From the NCBI GenBank assembly GCA_034440615.1, contig JAOTOM010003694.1, forward strand, positions 62,001-126,000: 64,000 nt of DNA, read 5' to 3'. This DNA comes from Ashinkailepas kermadecensis. Its lineage: Eukaryota; Arthropoda; Thecostraca; Neolepadidae. The notes under the pieces are model-generated. The model had not been told where the DNA came from. It saw only the letters and a program-made list of their open reading frames with translations, and ran no database searches. Positions 49,955 to 61,995 of this stretch are shown here, one piece after another; the first letter of the stretch is position 1; the number at the start of each line of letters is the position of its first letter. A program made the translations under genes and the position numbers.

Positions 49955-50520
49955 TGGCTGTATCGGCTTCTTTTGGCTGTATCGGCTTGGTCCCCTAGTT
50001 ATGAAAAAGATTGTTGGCTTTTAGAGAGAGTACAAAAGAGGTCAACAAAAATGGTGAATGGTATGGGCAACCTGGCATATGAGGAAAGATTGAAGAAATT
50101 GAATATGTTTTCACTTAGATATAGAAGGCTGAGAGGAGATCTCGAGGTCTTTAAATTTGTTCATGGTCAGGAACAGGGTTGTCTCAGGGAACTGTTTGAA
50201 TTTAACAGAAATGATGCAATTAGAGGTCATCAATTCAAAATTAAAGTTAATCACAGCAGGACAAGGTTAAGACAGTCCTTCTTCACCAACAGGGTAGTAG
50301 AACACTGGAACCAGCTGCCAGAAACCATTGTCAGTAGCAACACACTGAACATCTTTAAGAACAGCATAAACAATCATTATAAGAATAGGGGGCTTGTTTT
50401 TCTGTATTCCAGGGAGAGTTGATCAACACATTTGATGGACAACTGGTTCAGTGTACAGAGTGCAGCCAAGAAGGGCCCTTGTGGCTCATAGTTGCACTGA
50501 TCTTTTATGTCTTTATGTCT
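49955..50520 (+). mobile_element. LINE (CR1/jockey-like) 3' end
   Basis: An intact C-terminal frame: WSPSYEKDCWLLERVQKRST, LAYEERLKKLNMFSLRYRRL, RGDLEVFKFVHG, FFTNRVVEHWNQLPE, ending at a TGA at 50420-50422. This is the thumb/C-terminal segment of a CR1/jockey-like reverse transcriptase. It is followed by the 3' tail AAGGGCCCTTGTGGCTCATA and TTTATGTCTTTATGTC. It is 5'-truncated at about 49955. Less decayed than the other copies of its kind here, so a younger insertion. Confidence 0.88.
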
Positions 50521-50804
50521 ATTATTTTTGGTTATTCTCTTGTATGGATATTTTCACTACATAAATGTTCAAGTATAATTTTGCGACGACCATGCACAGG
50601 TATTTTAATAGCCGATGCTTGCGGGACACGAAAGAAATTGGGACAAATTGCCACTGTTCACAAATTGGGGGCATGTCCCCCCCAGCCCCCCAGAGATTAC
50701 ACCCATACATGGCACTGTTATAGACCAGGAATGCAGATCACCATGCACCTAGATGCAGGATGTCATAACTTAATCGGGAAAAAAACATTATCCAGTCTTC
50801 TGCT

Positions 50805-51127
50805 AGGCGTAAGTAAACGCTTGTAAGGGTTCGTAGACTCTCGCAAGTCCCTGTACGCATCCGTAAGGACCCACACCCGTTCATAGGCGCTATGACGTTT
50901 GTAAACCATCCGTAGACGTTCTTAAGGGCCCGTAGAAGTTCGTGAGGATCCGTAAACGGTCGTAAAGGTCCGTAGTCATTCGTAGTGATACGCAGACGTT
51001 CAAAAGGGCCCATAGGCGTCCGTAAGGGTTCGTGCACGCCTGTAAGGGTCCGTAAGCTTCGTACAATCCTCCATACGTTCGCAAGGTACCGCAGACGTTA
51101 ATAAGGACCAATAAGTGTTCTTAAGTT
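50805..51127. repeat. Degenerate CGTAAGGGTCCGTAGACGTT array
   Basis: About 14/28-bp units such as GTAAGGGTTCGTAGAC, GTAGACGTTCTTAAGGGCC and CGTAAAGGTCCGTAGTC repeat for 320 bp with heavy divergence. Confidence 0.8.
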
Positions 51128-51597
51128 TGTAGACATTCTTGGCAGTCCGGCAGCAGCCACACAAAGTATTGTTCGCCTTTCTATCTCTGCCATGGCGATC
51201 CCTTAAATATTTATATACAGGCCCCCGGCGAGACCCTTCGGGCCGAACCAGGGGCCCATGGGAGCTTAAGGAGGGGGAGACCGCCCCCTTGGCTGTATCC
51301 CTGTGGCAGGAGACCAAATTGTGTTAACCTGTAGGCCACTGATGATGTCGCAAGTCAGGTCAAGCACAGTACGCTTGAGTCTCAGGTGAACCGCACTATA
51401 TCCCCGAAGTTACCAAATGCAATGATGATGTATTACTTAAGGGGATTGAATGCCTCAGAGGTCGACTTGTAACATTCTGAACACAAGGTCACGCTGGATC
51501 ACGTGAGGAAATGCGAGGCCAGGTCATGTCCTGTGCGTGGAATGTGACACACAATTATGATCCAAGGTAACATATACAATACGATAATGCAGCTTAG
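51128..51597. other. Nothing recognised
   Basis: No gene or repeat seen. Confidence 0.45.
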
Positions 51598-51608
51598 ATA
51601 GCTATATC

Positions 51609-53585
51609 TAGTTTAATATAACGAAGAATGGCTCTTAGATGCTCCTGGGTTTTAGACATTGTGTATAAATAAAATATATATACGACCTTCAACCACAAAC
51701 TAGAAGTTCCACTGCGCCCTATAGTGTCGGCGAGTGGTGACCCCCTAGACAAGTTCTCATGGTCCTTGAGTAAGATTCTCGTCCAGATACTAGCGTTGGT
51801 TCCCGCCCATCTGACAAATTCGGAGTCGTACCTGCAGAGGGTGAAAGAAACGTTTCCTACAAAACTTCCGGAAGGCAGTATTGTTTTCACCATGGACGAA
51901 CAATTTATATGGCAGCATTCCGATAAAGGAGGGAATAGATGCTGTGATTCGTCTAATCGAGGACAATCTGGATGATATTTGTCTTTTCGGGATTGGGGTA
52001 CAGGACTGTGTGAAATTACTAACACATATTTTCAGCAATAACCTCATACGTTTCGGTAGCTCCATGTACAAGCAGTCAAAAGGAGTGGCTATGGGTAACC
52101 GATGTGCACCTCCTTTAGCGATTGCTTTTATGTACCGCCTTGAGTCGATTTTCTTAGCCTCGTATGATTTGAAACCAGCTCTCTACATGAGGTATATAGA
52201 CGATATTTTTGGTGTTTGGACACATGGCTTGGCTTCTCTGCTAGACTTCTTTGCAGAAATTAACCAACAACATTCCAGCATCAAGTTTACCTTAGAACAC
52301 ACTGGTCATAGCAGTTCGATTCCTTTCCTTGATACGTTGTTTGTAGTTCAGGCTGATGGGAGCTACACCATCGAGCTGTACTTTAAACCAATGGCAGCCC
52401 CCATCATCTTGCACTATGATTCGGCCCACCCGATGGCCACTAAAAAGGCCGTTCTAACATCCCAAATGAGGAGAGCAGCACGAGTCTCCTCCGATACTAT
52501 TTCATGCGAGCGGAGCCTTGCGAAGATGACTACTCTTTTCCTGGAAAACGGATACCCAGCACATCGGGTACACTCCGCCGCTCGTGCTATTCACCCTCAC
52601 AACAGTAGTAGGATAGGTGGGCAACGTCGGCATCGAGCGGGTAGCAATCCCAACTATGTTTACATGAGACTTCCTTTTGTCGATGACCAACTATGTCGAC
52701 AGGTAAACGCAGCCATCCGTTCGTCTCATCTAAACCATGTTAGGGTAGCCTGGACTAGCAGACCTACGCTGAAATCTTACCTGGTCCGCTCAGCCCTGGA
52801 AATGCCGCCATACCCTGCTGGTAGGAGAACGTGCCACACCTGTATCAACGGGCTCAAAGGTACACGGAAAAACGTAGTTTACAAAATAACGTGCAATCGC
52901 TGTCTTGGAACATTTTATATCGGTGAAACCAAACGTAGCATCAGGGATAGGTACAATGAGCACTTGGGAGATGCCAGACTTCGGAGAGCATACACTCCTT
53001 TAGGCGAACACATGATCGACACACATTCTAACATGGAACACAGCGACACTAACACAAACTTCAAAGTAGAAATTCTAGCAACAGCCAGGGACAACGCCGA
53101 TCTGAAGGTCCTCGAATCTCTACATATACGTAATCTACGGCCGCAACTAAACACGCAAACGACGTCTTGGTATATCACTTAAAATTACATAAACATAAAT
53201 TATATATAGTAAGTATTACGCGTTATATTGGATATATGTCTATATATGTGCGTGAGTGTATGCATCGATATGTATGTGGACCATCGGCTCGGGCTTTCTC
53301 AGAGGATTCCTTCTTGACATAGTTTTTTTTTCTGGTTTGGAGTTTCTGTGGGTGTCTGCACCACTGAGGAGGCTTTTCTGCATTTCACGTGTCTTTTTAC
53401 ACGCTTTTTATCCCGCGTGATTATTTCAATTGTTTAAACTTGAGCTTTTTTAATCACTCCTGACGATGGCCCCTGGCCGAAACGTTGAGCAATAAGGTAC
53501 AAACAACCCTTATCGTTACTTTTGATGTCAACTCAGCACCTCCTGGGATATTGAAGGTCGTATATATATTTTATTTATACACAAT
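51609..53585 (+). mobile_element. Penelope-like retroelement, 5'-truncated with inverted 5' fragment
   Basis: The left end is an inverted fragment of the element's own terminal repeat plus its ORF start (51609-51693, complement of the 27745-27829 sequence). It is joined to a coding region encoding reverse transcriptase and GIY-YIG endonuclease, then a terminal repeat at 53458-53585 (CTGACGATGGCCCCTGGCC, CGAAACGTTGAGC). An 11-bp direct repeat TAGCTATATCT flanks it (51598-51608, 53586-53596). The rearranged 5' end is usual for this class. Confidence 0.9.
51709..53182 (+). pseudogene. Penelope reverse transcriptase + GIY-YIG, one frameshift
   Basis: It begins in frame with PLRPIVSASGDPLDKF (RT region 1/2). 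It runs to FTMD (motif A) and shifts frame near 51898 before NNLYGSIP. The second frame carries QSKGVAMGNRCAPPLAIAFM (motif B) and MRYIDDIFGVW (catalytic DD of motif C). It continues to a C-terminal GIY-YIG endonuclease: VVYKITCNRCLGTFYIGETK, RYNEHL and FKVEILATARDNADLKVLES. It stops at TAA (53180-53182). The N-terminal ~quarter is missing, replaced by the inverted fragment. Apart from the frameshift the domain is well preserved. A CxxC (CHTC) and C..C (CNRC) pair upstream of GIY-YIG matches the linker found in this class. Confidence 0.92.
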
Positions 53586-53597
53586 AGCTATATCTAT

Positions 53598-54540
53598 CCT
53601 TGTTAGCTGACAAATTCCCTGCTCCCATTGATAGATTATATGGGTGATAGGTTCCATCGAATTAGTAGTTTTGCAGTATGGCCATGGTCTATTAACATGA
53701 CCTATGATAACCCAGATACCTTGAACAGATGTGTAACTACAATCCAAATGAACATAAAATCATCACCGACCATCCATGGATAAAAGTCCTTAACCCTGTC
53801 TTTGCAGTGATATCTTCACATCCCGTCTCGGGGGTGGGGGTCGTAGCTTCGAGTGCCTCAGCTAATCTCCAAATTAGGCGTCGCACGAATACGAAAGGGA
53901 TGTCATCAGAAAGGGTTGGACGAGTGGGGCCCCAAACCACCCCCACAATTGTGTCCCCTGAAAAAATGACGTTACTTTTATGTGGTGGGTTTATGGGGTC
54001 ACCACTGACGTGATGTTTTCGGATCTGGTTAGTTCATTTTGGGGAAGATTACAAAAACTTATTTAGAATTAGGAAAGGAAGGCGAAATCGACCATGATTC
54101 CAAAATGTTTGCCCACCGAACAATGTTATTTTTATTTCTTGAAATAAAAAATCCGTTCGATTTCGTTTATTTTTTTTTTATAATGGGTAGAGTGCATCGA
54201 GAAAACTTGTCTAAAGTAAGCATGGTCTCATAAAAAGTGCTTGCAGACAGTATCTTCGATTTTAACCCTAATGGACAAATAAGCAATACAAACAAAAGTA
54301 ATCAAACACGAAAAATTCAAAACTTCCTCCAGTGCATTTTGTTGCGTCCCTAAAGATAAACAAACGCTGAAAATTGCATTGATATATCCTTATCCGTTAA
54401 AACGTGACTACTTGCTTAACGTTTCGTTGCGCGTTAAGCGCGGACATTAGCCGCCGGCCGTCAGGCGGCGAAACTAGCGAGGGAAACTATAGGCAAAGCG
54501 GTCCGACATTGTCATAAATTCAACAATACCAAGAAACTAG
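53598..54540. other. Intergenic; nothing recognised
   Basis: No gene, RNA or repeat seen. TTAAGCG-rich GC block at 54430-54480. Confidence 0.45.
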
Positions 54541-54559
54541 GCAATAACTGTATAAAAAA

Positions 54560-55620
54560 AAGTCGCAGCACTGCGTTGTAATGCCATGAATTCGGCGAAC
54601 GTTAAGCTTAGTTGCGATCATTTGGTGAAAAAAAATAGCTTGGGGATTTGGACCACAAAAATATTGCCGTCCTTGATCCATTCACGAATGTGTAATTGTT
54701 TGCCGCGATATCAAGAAAACGGGTCACGAATCTAAAAGAAAGTCGCTGCACTACCTTATAATATCATGAATTCGGCGACCATTAAGCTCAGTTGCGGTCA
54801 TTTTGTTGAAAAAATCGGTTCGAGATTTGGACCCCCAAAGCAATGCCGTCATTGATCAATCCACGAATTTGTAATTGCTTGCCGCAATATCAAGAAAACG
54901 GGGAACGAATCTCAAAAGGTCGCAAAACTGCGTTATAATGTCATGAATTCGGCGAACGTTAAGCTTTGTTGCGATCATCTTGTTGAAAAATTCGCTTCGG
55001 GATTTGGACCCCCAAAATAATGCCGTCATTGATTCATCCACGAATTTGTAATTGTTTGCCGCGATATCAAGCAAACGGGCCACGAATCTCAAAAAGTCGC
55101 AGCACTGCCTTATAATATCATGAATTCGGCGAACATTAAGCTCAGTTGCGGTCAAGTTGTTGCAAAAATTCGGTTCGGGATTTGGACCCCCAAAACGATG
55201 CCGTCATTGATGCGATTTGCAACATCAGTGGATTGGCGACGTGCTACTTTCAACCCCAAAATGCCGACACCAATTTCGCGCAAGGACATCCGGAATACGA
55301 TGTATGTAAAGAAAAACATCTGAAGTTGATTACCCCAGTAAGGCACTTTTACAAAACGTATCAACTTGATCTTATAATCGATAACTAGCGACCCTGGCGG
55401 CGGTCCTAATCGTGGGTTCCGCATCCACGAATTGATAATGGCTTGCCGCAATATCAGATAAACAGGTGAAGAATTTTAAAAAGTCGCAGCACTGTGCTGT
55501 AATGCCATGAATTCGTCGAACGTTAAGCTCAGTTGCGATCATGGAAAATTATGTTCGGGATTTGGGCCCCAAAAATATGGCCATAAGTGATCTATGCACG
55601 ATTTTTTTTATTGTTTGCCA
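54560..55620 (+). repeat. 178-bp satellite-like repeat, five units, one interrupted
   Basis: The marker GAATTCGGCGAACG(TT)AAGC falls near 54588, 54767, 54944, 55122 and 55508. The unit also has GGGATTTGGACCCCCAAAA, ATGCCGTCATTGAT and CACGAATTTGTAATTG. The interval between units 4 and 5 is about 386 bp because an unrelated ~208-bp segment (about 55215-55425) lies inside the unit. Confidence 0.9.
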
Positions 55621-57269
55621 CATTATCAACACAAACGATGAATGTTCACGAATCGAAGAACTACACTGTAGTGTAACTTTGGCGTTGGGGACTATTAACA
55701 TTCAGGGTGTGATTCCGCGCCCCACCATATTATGAATGGCGGGCGGTGGGGGACGAGCCGCGGTCCGCCGTCTATGGTGGAAAATAGTTCCAGAAGACAA
55801 TACGCAAAGTAACAATATGCGCAATATATCACTGAGTGGCAATGAAATTGACGTCTGAAGGCAAACTAACTTTCATAAATGCACTACGCAACATATTTTA
55901 TGGAGACAGAGTATCATAAATTGTAACTATATTCTTCGCGCACACACTAGTGAGCATCCGGGCGCGCTTGTCGCGGGCGCATATTTCAGAGTTCTTGAAT
56001 GGCATCAGGAACCTACCTGTTTTCTTTCTTTACTGGAGATTCCCGATGTCCGCATTAACATTGCGTCTGACGCCTAACGTTTGGAGATGACCTTACTTGA
56101 CCTTTGCTAACTCGGTTATCGTGGATGGTCTGAGCTGAAAATTTTCACACATGTCAAATTGATATGGAAAATGTATTCCAATTTTTGGTGCCCTGCCGTT
56201 CGCCGTTTTTCACTCCCCACTTTTTACCTCCCCCCCTTAGGAGAGGGGGCGTAAAAGATACCCCCCCCCCCGAGACGCTGCGGGTTAACATTCAAGAACC
56301 CCGTGGTCGTCCAGGCACATGTTTTTGTGACGCTATTTCATATAATCTAGGCTCACCTAGGCATACAAATTTTAACACAACATATCGGATTGACCAGACT
56401 TAAAGCATTATACCGTTACTACATTTGACATCCCTAGCTTTAGTGGTTCCACCAATGACACCGTTATACCAATGGCACCAAAACGCACGCAAAAAATGGC
56501 AGTGTATGACAGTGAGCTTATTTTATCCAGCACGGATTGACGTAAGGTTACGAAATTCGAACACAAAACTGTTTCCTAACAGCCCTCAAGTGACCCTGCA
56601 GAATTGGCTTTCCTAGCTTTCATAACGAAGATCATATTTTTGGTGCTTTTTCGCTTCCTATGTCATACATATCCTACTTGAACATGTTTCGAACATCTCA
56701 TAGATTAGTGCTGGATTTAGCGTGCGCACTGCCTGCCTGTAGCACCTCTCAGAAGTAATCTGTGGCTCTGGAGTTTCGTCGTATTGGCGCTTCCGTTTGC
56801 CAGGTAATTCCTTCTGTGTTTTATAGCTCCTTCACACAGCTACTGACCCGCTACGAAGCGGAACGGAAAATTCCAACTCTCACAAAATAGGCGCAGGGCA
56901 TTGTATTCCAAATTCCTAAGTTTTATAACAGCGTGCCACGTGTTCGCAGACTACTTGATTTCGAGCTACCCATAGCGAATGCACTCCCGCTGAAGAAATA
57001 GAGCATCAAGCCGTTGCATGCGCAGTCATAGAATCACAATATCATTGGACGGTCCATAGAACCCAAAATTGTCTCTTGGCATTGTAGGCAAAAATACTAA
57101 CGTTCCAACTATGTAATTCGCTTTGCTCGTCCGTTCATTTCCGAAACTTGTGGATGGTCACAATCCGCAATTTGCAGTGTATATTCGCCTTTCGCCTCCA
57201 TCCATATTGTTTTGTTTTGTCTTTCACTCATTCACTCATTTACTTCCACACTCACTCAGTTGACATTCT
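55621..57269. other. Intergenic; nothing recognised
   Basis: No gene, RNA or repeat seen. C-runs lie at 56229-56237 and 56261-56270. Confidence 0.45.
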
Positions 57270-57276
57270 ACTCCTG

Positions 57277-57440
57277 TGCAAAGAAGAAAACATTTTTAGG
57301 GTGCAATTGTGATGAATAAAAGTTATGTTTCAGATAAGCACATGGGGACCAGTTGGCATTGTTCTATTGTGTAGAAGACAACATTTTTAGAGCGCAATTG
57401 TGATGAATAAAACGTCATGTTTCGGAAAGCGCATGACCAA
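57277..57440 (+). repeat. ~93-bp tandem duplication
   Basis: ACATTTTTAGGGTGCAATTG, TGATGAATAAAA and GTTTC..A.AGC.CATG occur at 57290-57345 and again at 57382-57435 with a few differences. Each contains AATAAA. Confidence 0.75.
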
Positions 57441-58344
57441 CACCCTAATGCCGGAGATGAGAGCCGCTCGTGTAACCAGCGACGAACTCTAGGAACGAAT
57501 TTAAGCTGTTTGGAGCCAACTGACTCCTATGTAATGCAAGCGCCTGACAGACTCCGTTCCCAGACGAATGCAAGTGGTGGCCGACGACGGTGGCGGATGG
57601 TCACGGCATTAGGCCGCAGGAGCAGTCATTCATTGTTCCAGTGCTGGAAGTATTGCTCTGTGTGCTGTGGTTCTGTCTCAGTCTTTGTGAACGAAACAGG
57701 AATGCATAGGCGTAATGCGTCTGCATGCATTATCCACCCACGGTATGTGACATACAAATATGTACAATAAGTCATGAATGGAGATATCTTACCAGCTCAG
57801 GGGCCAGCTTTAGAATGGGTCCCTTGGATCGCCCATCGAATAAAAACTCAATTCCTTGAGTCATTTCATTCTAGATGCTCACAATTTTGCAAATTTTGTA
57901 AGTTATATTCCTGTTTTCTCTTCCAGAAGCAGGGGTCTGGGATCCAGCAGCCAGCATTGGTTTCCAACCTTCCTACCCACGCCTAGTGCCTCCCATTGCA
58001 TCGAACTGCAAGAAGAAAAAACCTATACACTGATTAGTGCACAGGTTGGCGGGGGATCCCTCCTCAACAGCCGGGGAAGGACGCGGTAAGGGTGCGGGTA
58101 TACTGTTCTATAGACGTCTCTAGGCACATAAACACAAATGAGATAAAATTTAACCACTTCCAAATTTCCATACTAACGCCATTGGCATAGATCGTCTTCT
58201 ATACAGGGGATTCGAGAACTGGGTGTTGGGCAGCGGAAGCCGTACCAAACAAACCCGGATCTTATGGCGCTAGCTATACAGAATATGCTTGGATAATCCA
58301 TCGCCCCGCTTCTCTCCGAACAGTTTTGGACTTGCCACCACAAA
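57441..58344. other. Intergenic; nothing recognised
   Basis: An open frame at 57417-57770 starts in the duplication and shows no motif. No gene is supported. Confidence 0.45.
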
Positions 58345-58885
58345 ATAAGTATGGTTGGAGTAGGGAGACATGACGCACCCCCCCCCCCCCCCCACCCCCA
58401 CCCCAAAAGATGAAGTAGGATGGGAAGGCCAATGAACCGAAATAGGTATGGTTGGAGTAGGGAGACATGGCGCACCCCCCAAAAAAAAAAAGATGAAGTA
58501 GGATGGGCGGGCCAATCAACCGAAATAGGTATGGTTGGAGTAGGGAGACTTGACGCACCCCCCCCAAAAAGATGAAGTAGGATGGGCGGGCCAATCAACC
58601 GAAATAGGTATGGTTGGAGTAGGGAGACATGACGCACCCCCCACCCCCACCTCAAAAGATGAAGTAGGATGGGAGGGCCAATCAACCGAAATAGGTATGG
58701 TTGGAGTAGGGAGACATGACGCACCCCACCCCCACCCCAAAAGATGAAGTAGGATGGGAGGGCCAATCAACCGAAATAGGTATGGTTGGAGTAGGGAGAC
58801 ATGACGCACCCCACCCCCACCCCAAAAGATGAAGTAGGATGGGAGGGCCATGAAGTAGGATGGGAGGGCCAATCAACCGAAATAT
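58345..58885 (+). repeat. ~88-bp minisatellite with poly-C tract, six copies
   Basis: The unit is AATAGGTATGGTTGGAGTAG, GGAGACATGACGCACCCC, a variable C/A tract, then AGATGAAGTAGGATGGG and GGGCCAATCAACCGA. The C/A tract varies most in length between copies. Confidence 0.95.
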
Positions 58886-59030
58886 TCTGATGGCTTAAAG
58901 CAGATATCGTGTGTGCAGAGAGAGACGGTTAGGCGCATTAATTGAAGCTCAGCTCCCCAGCCATAGCTGTAGCAATCCCCTCTCTGGGATTCAAATATGC
59001 TGACACCTCTTCCACAAACCAGCAAGCCAG
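58886..59030. other. Short unique spacer
   Basis: Sequence between the minisatellite and the hAT target duplication; nothing recognised. Confidence 0.4.
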
Positions 59031-59038
59031 CATTCGTA

Positions 59039-61644
59039 CAGTGTTGCCGCGGTCTTATTTTACAGCGTACCAGGATCGCACCCAAATTGTACCAGATTGG
59101 CTATGTTTCGTACCAGATCATAAGCCAAAATGTACCTAATTTCGTACCATAAAAAGTATGCATAATTTCGGCCATTGTATGGCTAGGCAAGTAATTTATA
59201 TCATTTTCTTCGTGTTTTAGGTGCTCTCTAGATACGTTGGTATAAATTGTCAGAAATCAGGACAGGTTCAGTCTTAGACTCCTGATGCCGCCTAGTGAAA
59301 GCAGTTTTCAATTGTGACGAAAAAGGACAATACGAATGTAATGCGCAAAACAGCTATTCTCGGTATCACATATAAATATGAAAAGTCAATCAGTGCTTCA
59401 TACGTTTTTACCACCAGCAGATTCATGATGCTCACCGTATTTAACATCGCAGGACATGAGGACGGGACAGAGGCGTAAAGACTGGAACGAACCTTAAGTG
59501 GTATGTGCGTGTTTATTGGTGAGTCACTTTCATTTGTTATTAGTGATTCATTTTTTACTTCATGGAAGACGTGGGCGTCCACTCGTAGCAGGAGGGCGTG
59601 ACTTATTGCTTGGTAAGGATCAGAGAAGGCACTGTTCCCACCTGAATGCGGTTCCGCTGTTGTGTCTTTGTGAGGTTCAGGCTGGAGGATACTCTCACGG
59701 CGGCGGCGGCGGCGACGGGAGTGCGACAGGGACAGGAGATCCTGCATCAGCTGGACTACCTTTGAGAATGCTGGCTCGCTACTGCCATCCCTCAGCTTCT
59801 TCACCTCCGCCCAGTACTCGCACGCCGGCTTCTCCTTATTCGTGAGCTGCTCCTTCGCTGCCTGCTGGAGTCCTCGCCATTCTGAATTCAGGACCTCGTA
59901 CTCAGTCTCTTCGATGAGATTATGAAATCTCAGAGCCAGCGACACGATGGAGGGCGCATGCGAGGTCGGGTTCAGCAGCTCCAGAAGCACCCTGGTCTTG
60001 TCGCTGAAGTCGAATCGTCGCGGGATCTGTCTGCAGAGCCCGGTGTAGACCATTTGTACACGGAGTCGGAAGGCTTGGACCACCTCCTGGAGAACAGACT
60101 CTGAGAGGATGATGGCCTCGACGTTGGCGCCACAGTGCTTCTGCTCCAGAGGGAGGAAGTTCCTGGGATGATCAGGATTGACCACCTCCAGTCGCACACC
60201 TGGCTCAGCACCCAGGAAGTTGCTGGCCACGGAGAGGTAGAGCTTCAGGAGCACTGCTCGTGCATACTGGACCTAGGATGACTCGGACTGGAACACCTCG
60301 TTCGCCCTAGTGATCAGTAGGAGAGCGTAGTTAACGACTGCGATGTACATATTGTATGTGGGGTCGCGTAGGGCGTTCAGGATGGTTCGAGCGGCGTGGA
60401 CGTGATCCTCGTCCGCCGCGTGCTAGAAGAAGAGGAGTAGGGCTGCCCACTGCTCGTACATCCTCTTCACCACCGCTTCGAGGGAGAGCCACCTCGTTCT
60501 ACAGGGGCGCAGCAGCCTGTGGACTGGGACGTCAACTAGATCCTGGACAGCCTGGTACTCGAGGAGTCTCTTCGGACTATTGCTGAGATAGCTGTACACG
60601 TCTCGGGCTAGATCCTCTATGGATGAAGGCAGCTTCATGCACGCTGCGGAGGCGCACATCTGCAGGGAGTGGCATATGCAGCCGGTGATCAAGATGTGCG
60701 GGAGTTCTCTCCTAAACAGTGCCTGCATACTCTGGTGACACCCACCATGGCGCTAGCATTATCGGCCGCAAATCCAATCATGTTCTTCAGGGACACATCG
60801 TTAACTGATAGCACGCCACGTGGCGTCATGCATGCCCTGGGCGGTCGCATCCTTGACCTTCACCAGGCCCAAGAACAGGTCCCTGGCTTTGCCGTCTCGG
60901 TATTCAAAAGCACGCGCTACAATGATCAGATATTTGGTAGTAGACCTGTCGGTCGTTTTGGTCACGATGAGAGAGAATGGATTATTGCGCATGAGTGCAC
61001 TCACTCTTACCCTCCCCTCTGCTCCTATGGCATCATTAATAGTCTTAGTAGTCCTATTTCTGGCCGACTTGCGTTTTTTTGCCACTTCTGATTCTGGGCA
61101 TACCTTTTTGACTAAGGAACGAGATGGTCGCTTGCCGATAATGGCAGATGATGTTCAGCGATGAGCCCCGCCAGCAGTAGCTCGCCCTGGGCCACATTAT
61201 CCTGCTGTTTATGGTGGCCGTGGTTCCTTTCTGCGGCGGCAACAAACGCGGATGGTTTACCACAGCCTGCAGAGCCGGTTACGTTCTTCTTGTGACCGTC
61301 AGTTGTCCCGGGTCTCTTCAGATGGGGCAGCAGCATAGTCTTAGCAATGCATAGTGCTTTGTATGTGTACCAGCTAGCGCCACCACGCTGCGAGATAAGT
61401 GAAAGTAGACACGATAGATATCGATGTAATTGTGTGGCTTAACTTCATCCTCTCTGAATACAAGTAGTTTATTTAAAAAATTGACCTGTCCATTTCAGAA
61501 GAAAATGTAAACTGAAAATGAATAAAAACACGAAAGAAATGTATTTCGGCAAAAAAGTACCAGATTTCCCTCCGGCATACCTGCGTACTAGAAAAGTCAA
61601 AAAAGTACCAGATCTGGTACGATCGTACTATGACGGCAACACTG
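59039..61644 (-). mobile_element. hAT transposon, copy 2 (2606 bp, internally deleted)
   Basis: Same ends as 22327-25690 (CAGTGTTGCCG and complement). The target duplication is CATTCGTA/CATTCGTG (59031-59038, 61645-61652), 7 of 8 identical. Relative to copy 1 it lacks the stretch equivalent to about 24617-25395, which held the zinc finger and start of the transposase. The breakpoint is visible after CAGATGGGGCAGC (61319-61331). Confidence 0.93.
59520..61336 (-). pseudogene. hAT transposase remnant
   Basis: The minus strand retains the C-terminal two thirds in several frames: degenerate first acid region (VTKTTDRS in place of VDETTDRS), a middle domain with CRTRWLSLEAVVKRMYEQW, and a C-terminal domain. 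The HSSAAAERVF segment is altered to an Arg-rich run (HSRRRRRR) by expansion of a CGG tract. There is a stop near 60272 and other frame breaks. It keeps the base missing from copy 1 near 60288. Non-functional. Confidence 0.9.
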
Positions 61645-61652
61645 CATTCGTG

Positions 61653-61995
61653 GCATACGTAGGTTGACGAGGTAAAACAGCTCTCCCTTTCTAGTGACAT
61701 CGCCAATGCACCGGCAAGCGTCATTACCCGACGTGACAACAGGTAACATGGAAAGGCTACATCCCGTCACGCACAGCAAGCGATTCACTGGCTGCAGTAC
61801 CCAACCAGTCTGATCGAGCCAGTTATCATACACAGACCACATCGTGGTGCACCCTCTGCACATGATGCCCCACCATATGATCCGCCCCACAGGTGGTCGG
61901 AGCCGGGCGGAGCATCGGGCACGGAGCGGGCAGGCCTGCACTCAGGCGAACGCGACTCAGGCGGAGCGGGCGAACAAAAAATCCATATTGTACGG
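61653..61995. other. Nothing recognised
   Basis: GC-rich around 61880-61970. No gene or repeat identified. Confidence 0.4.
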
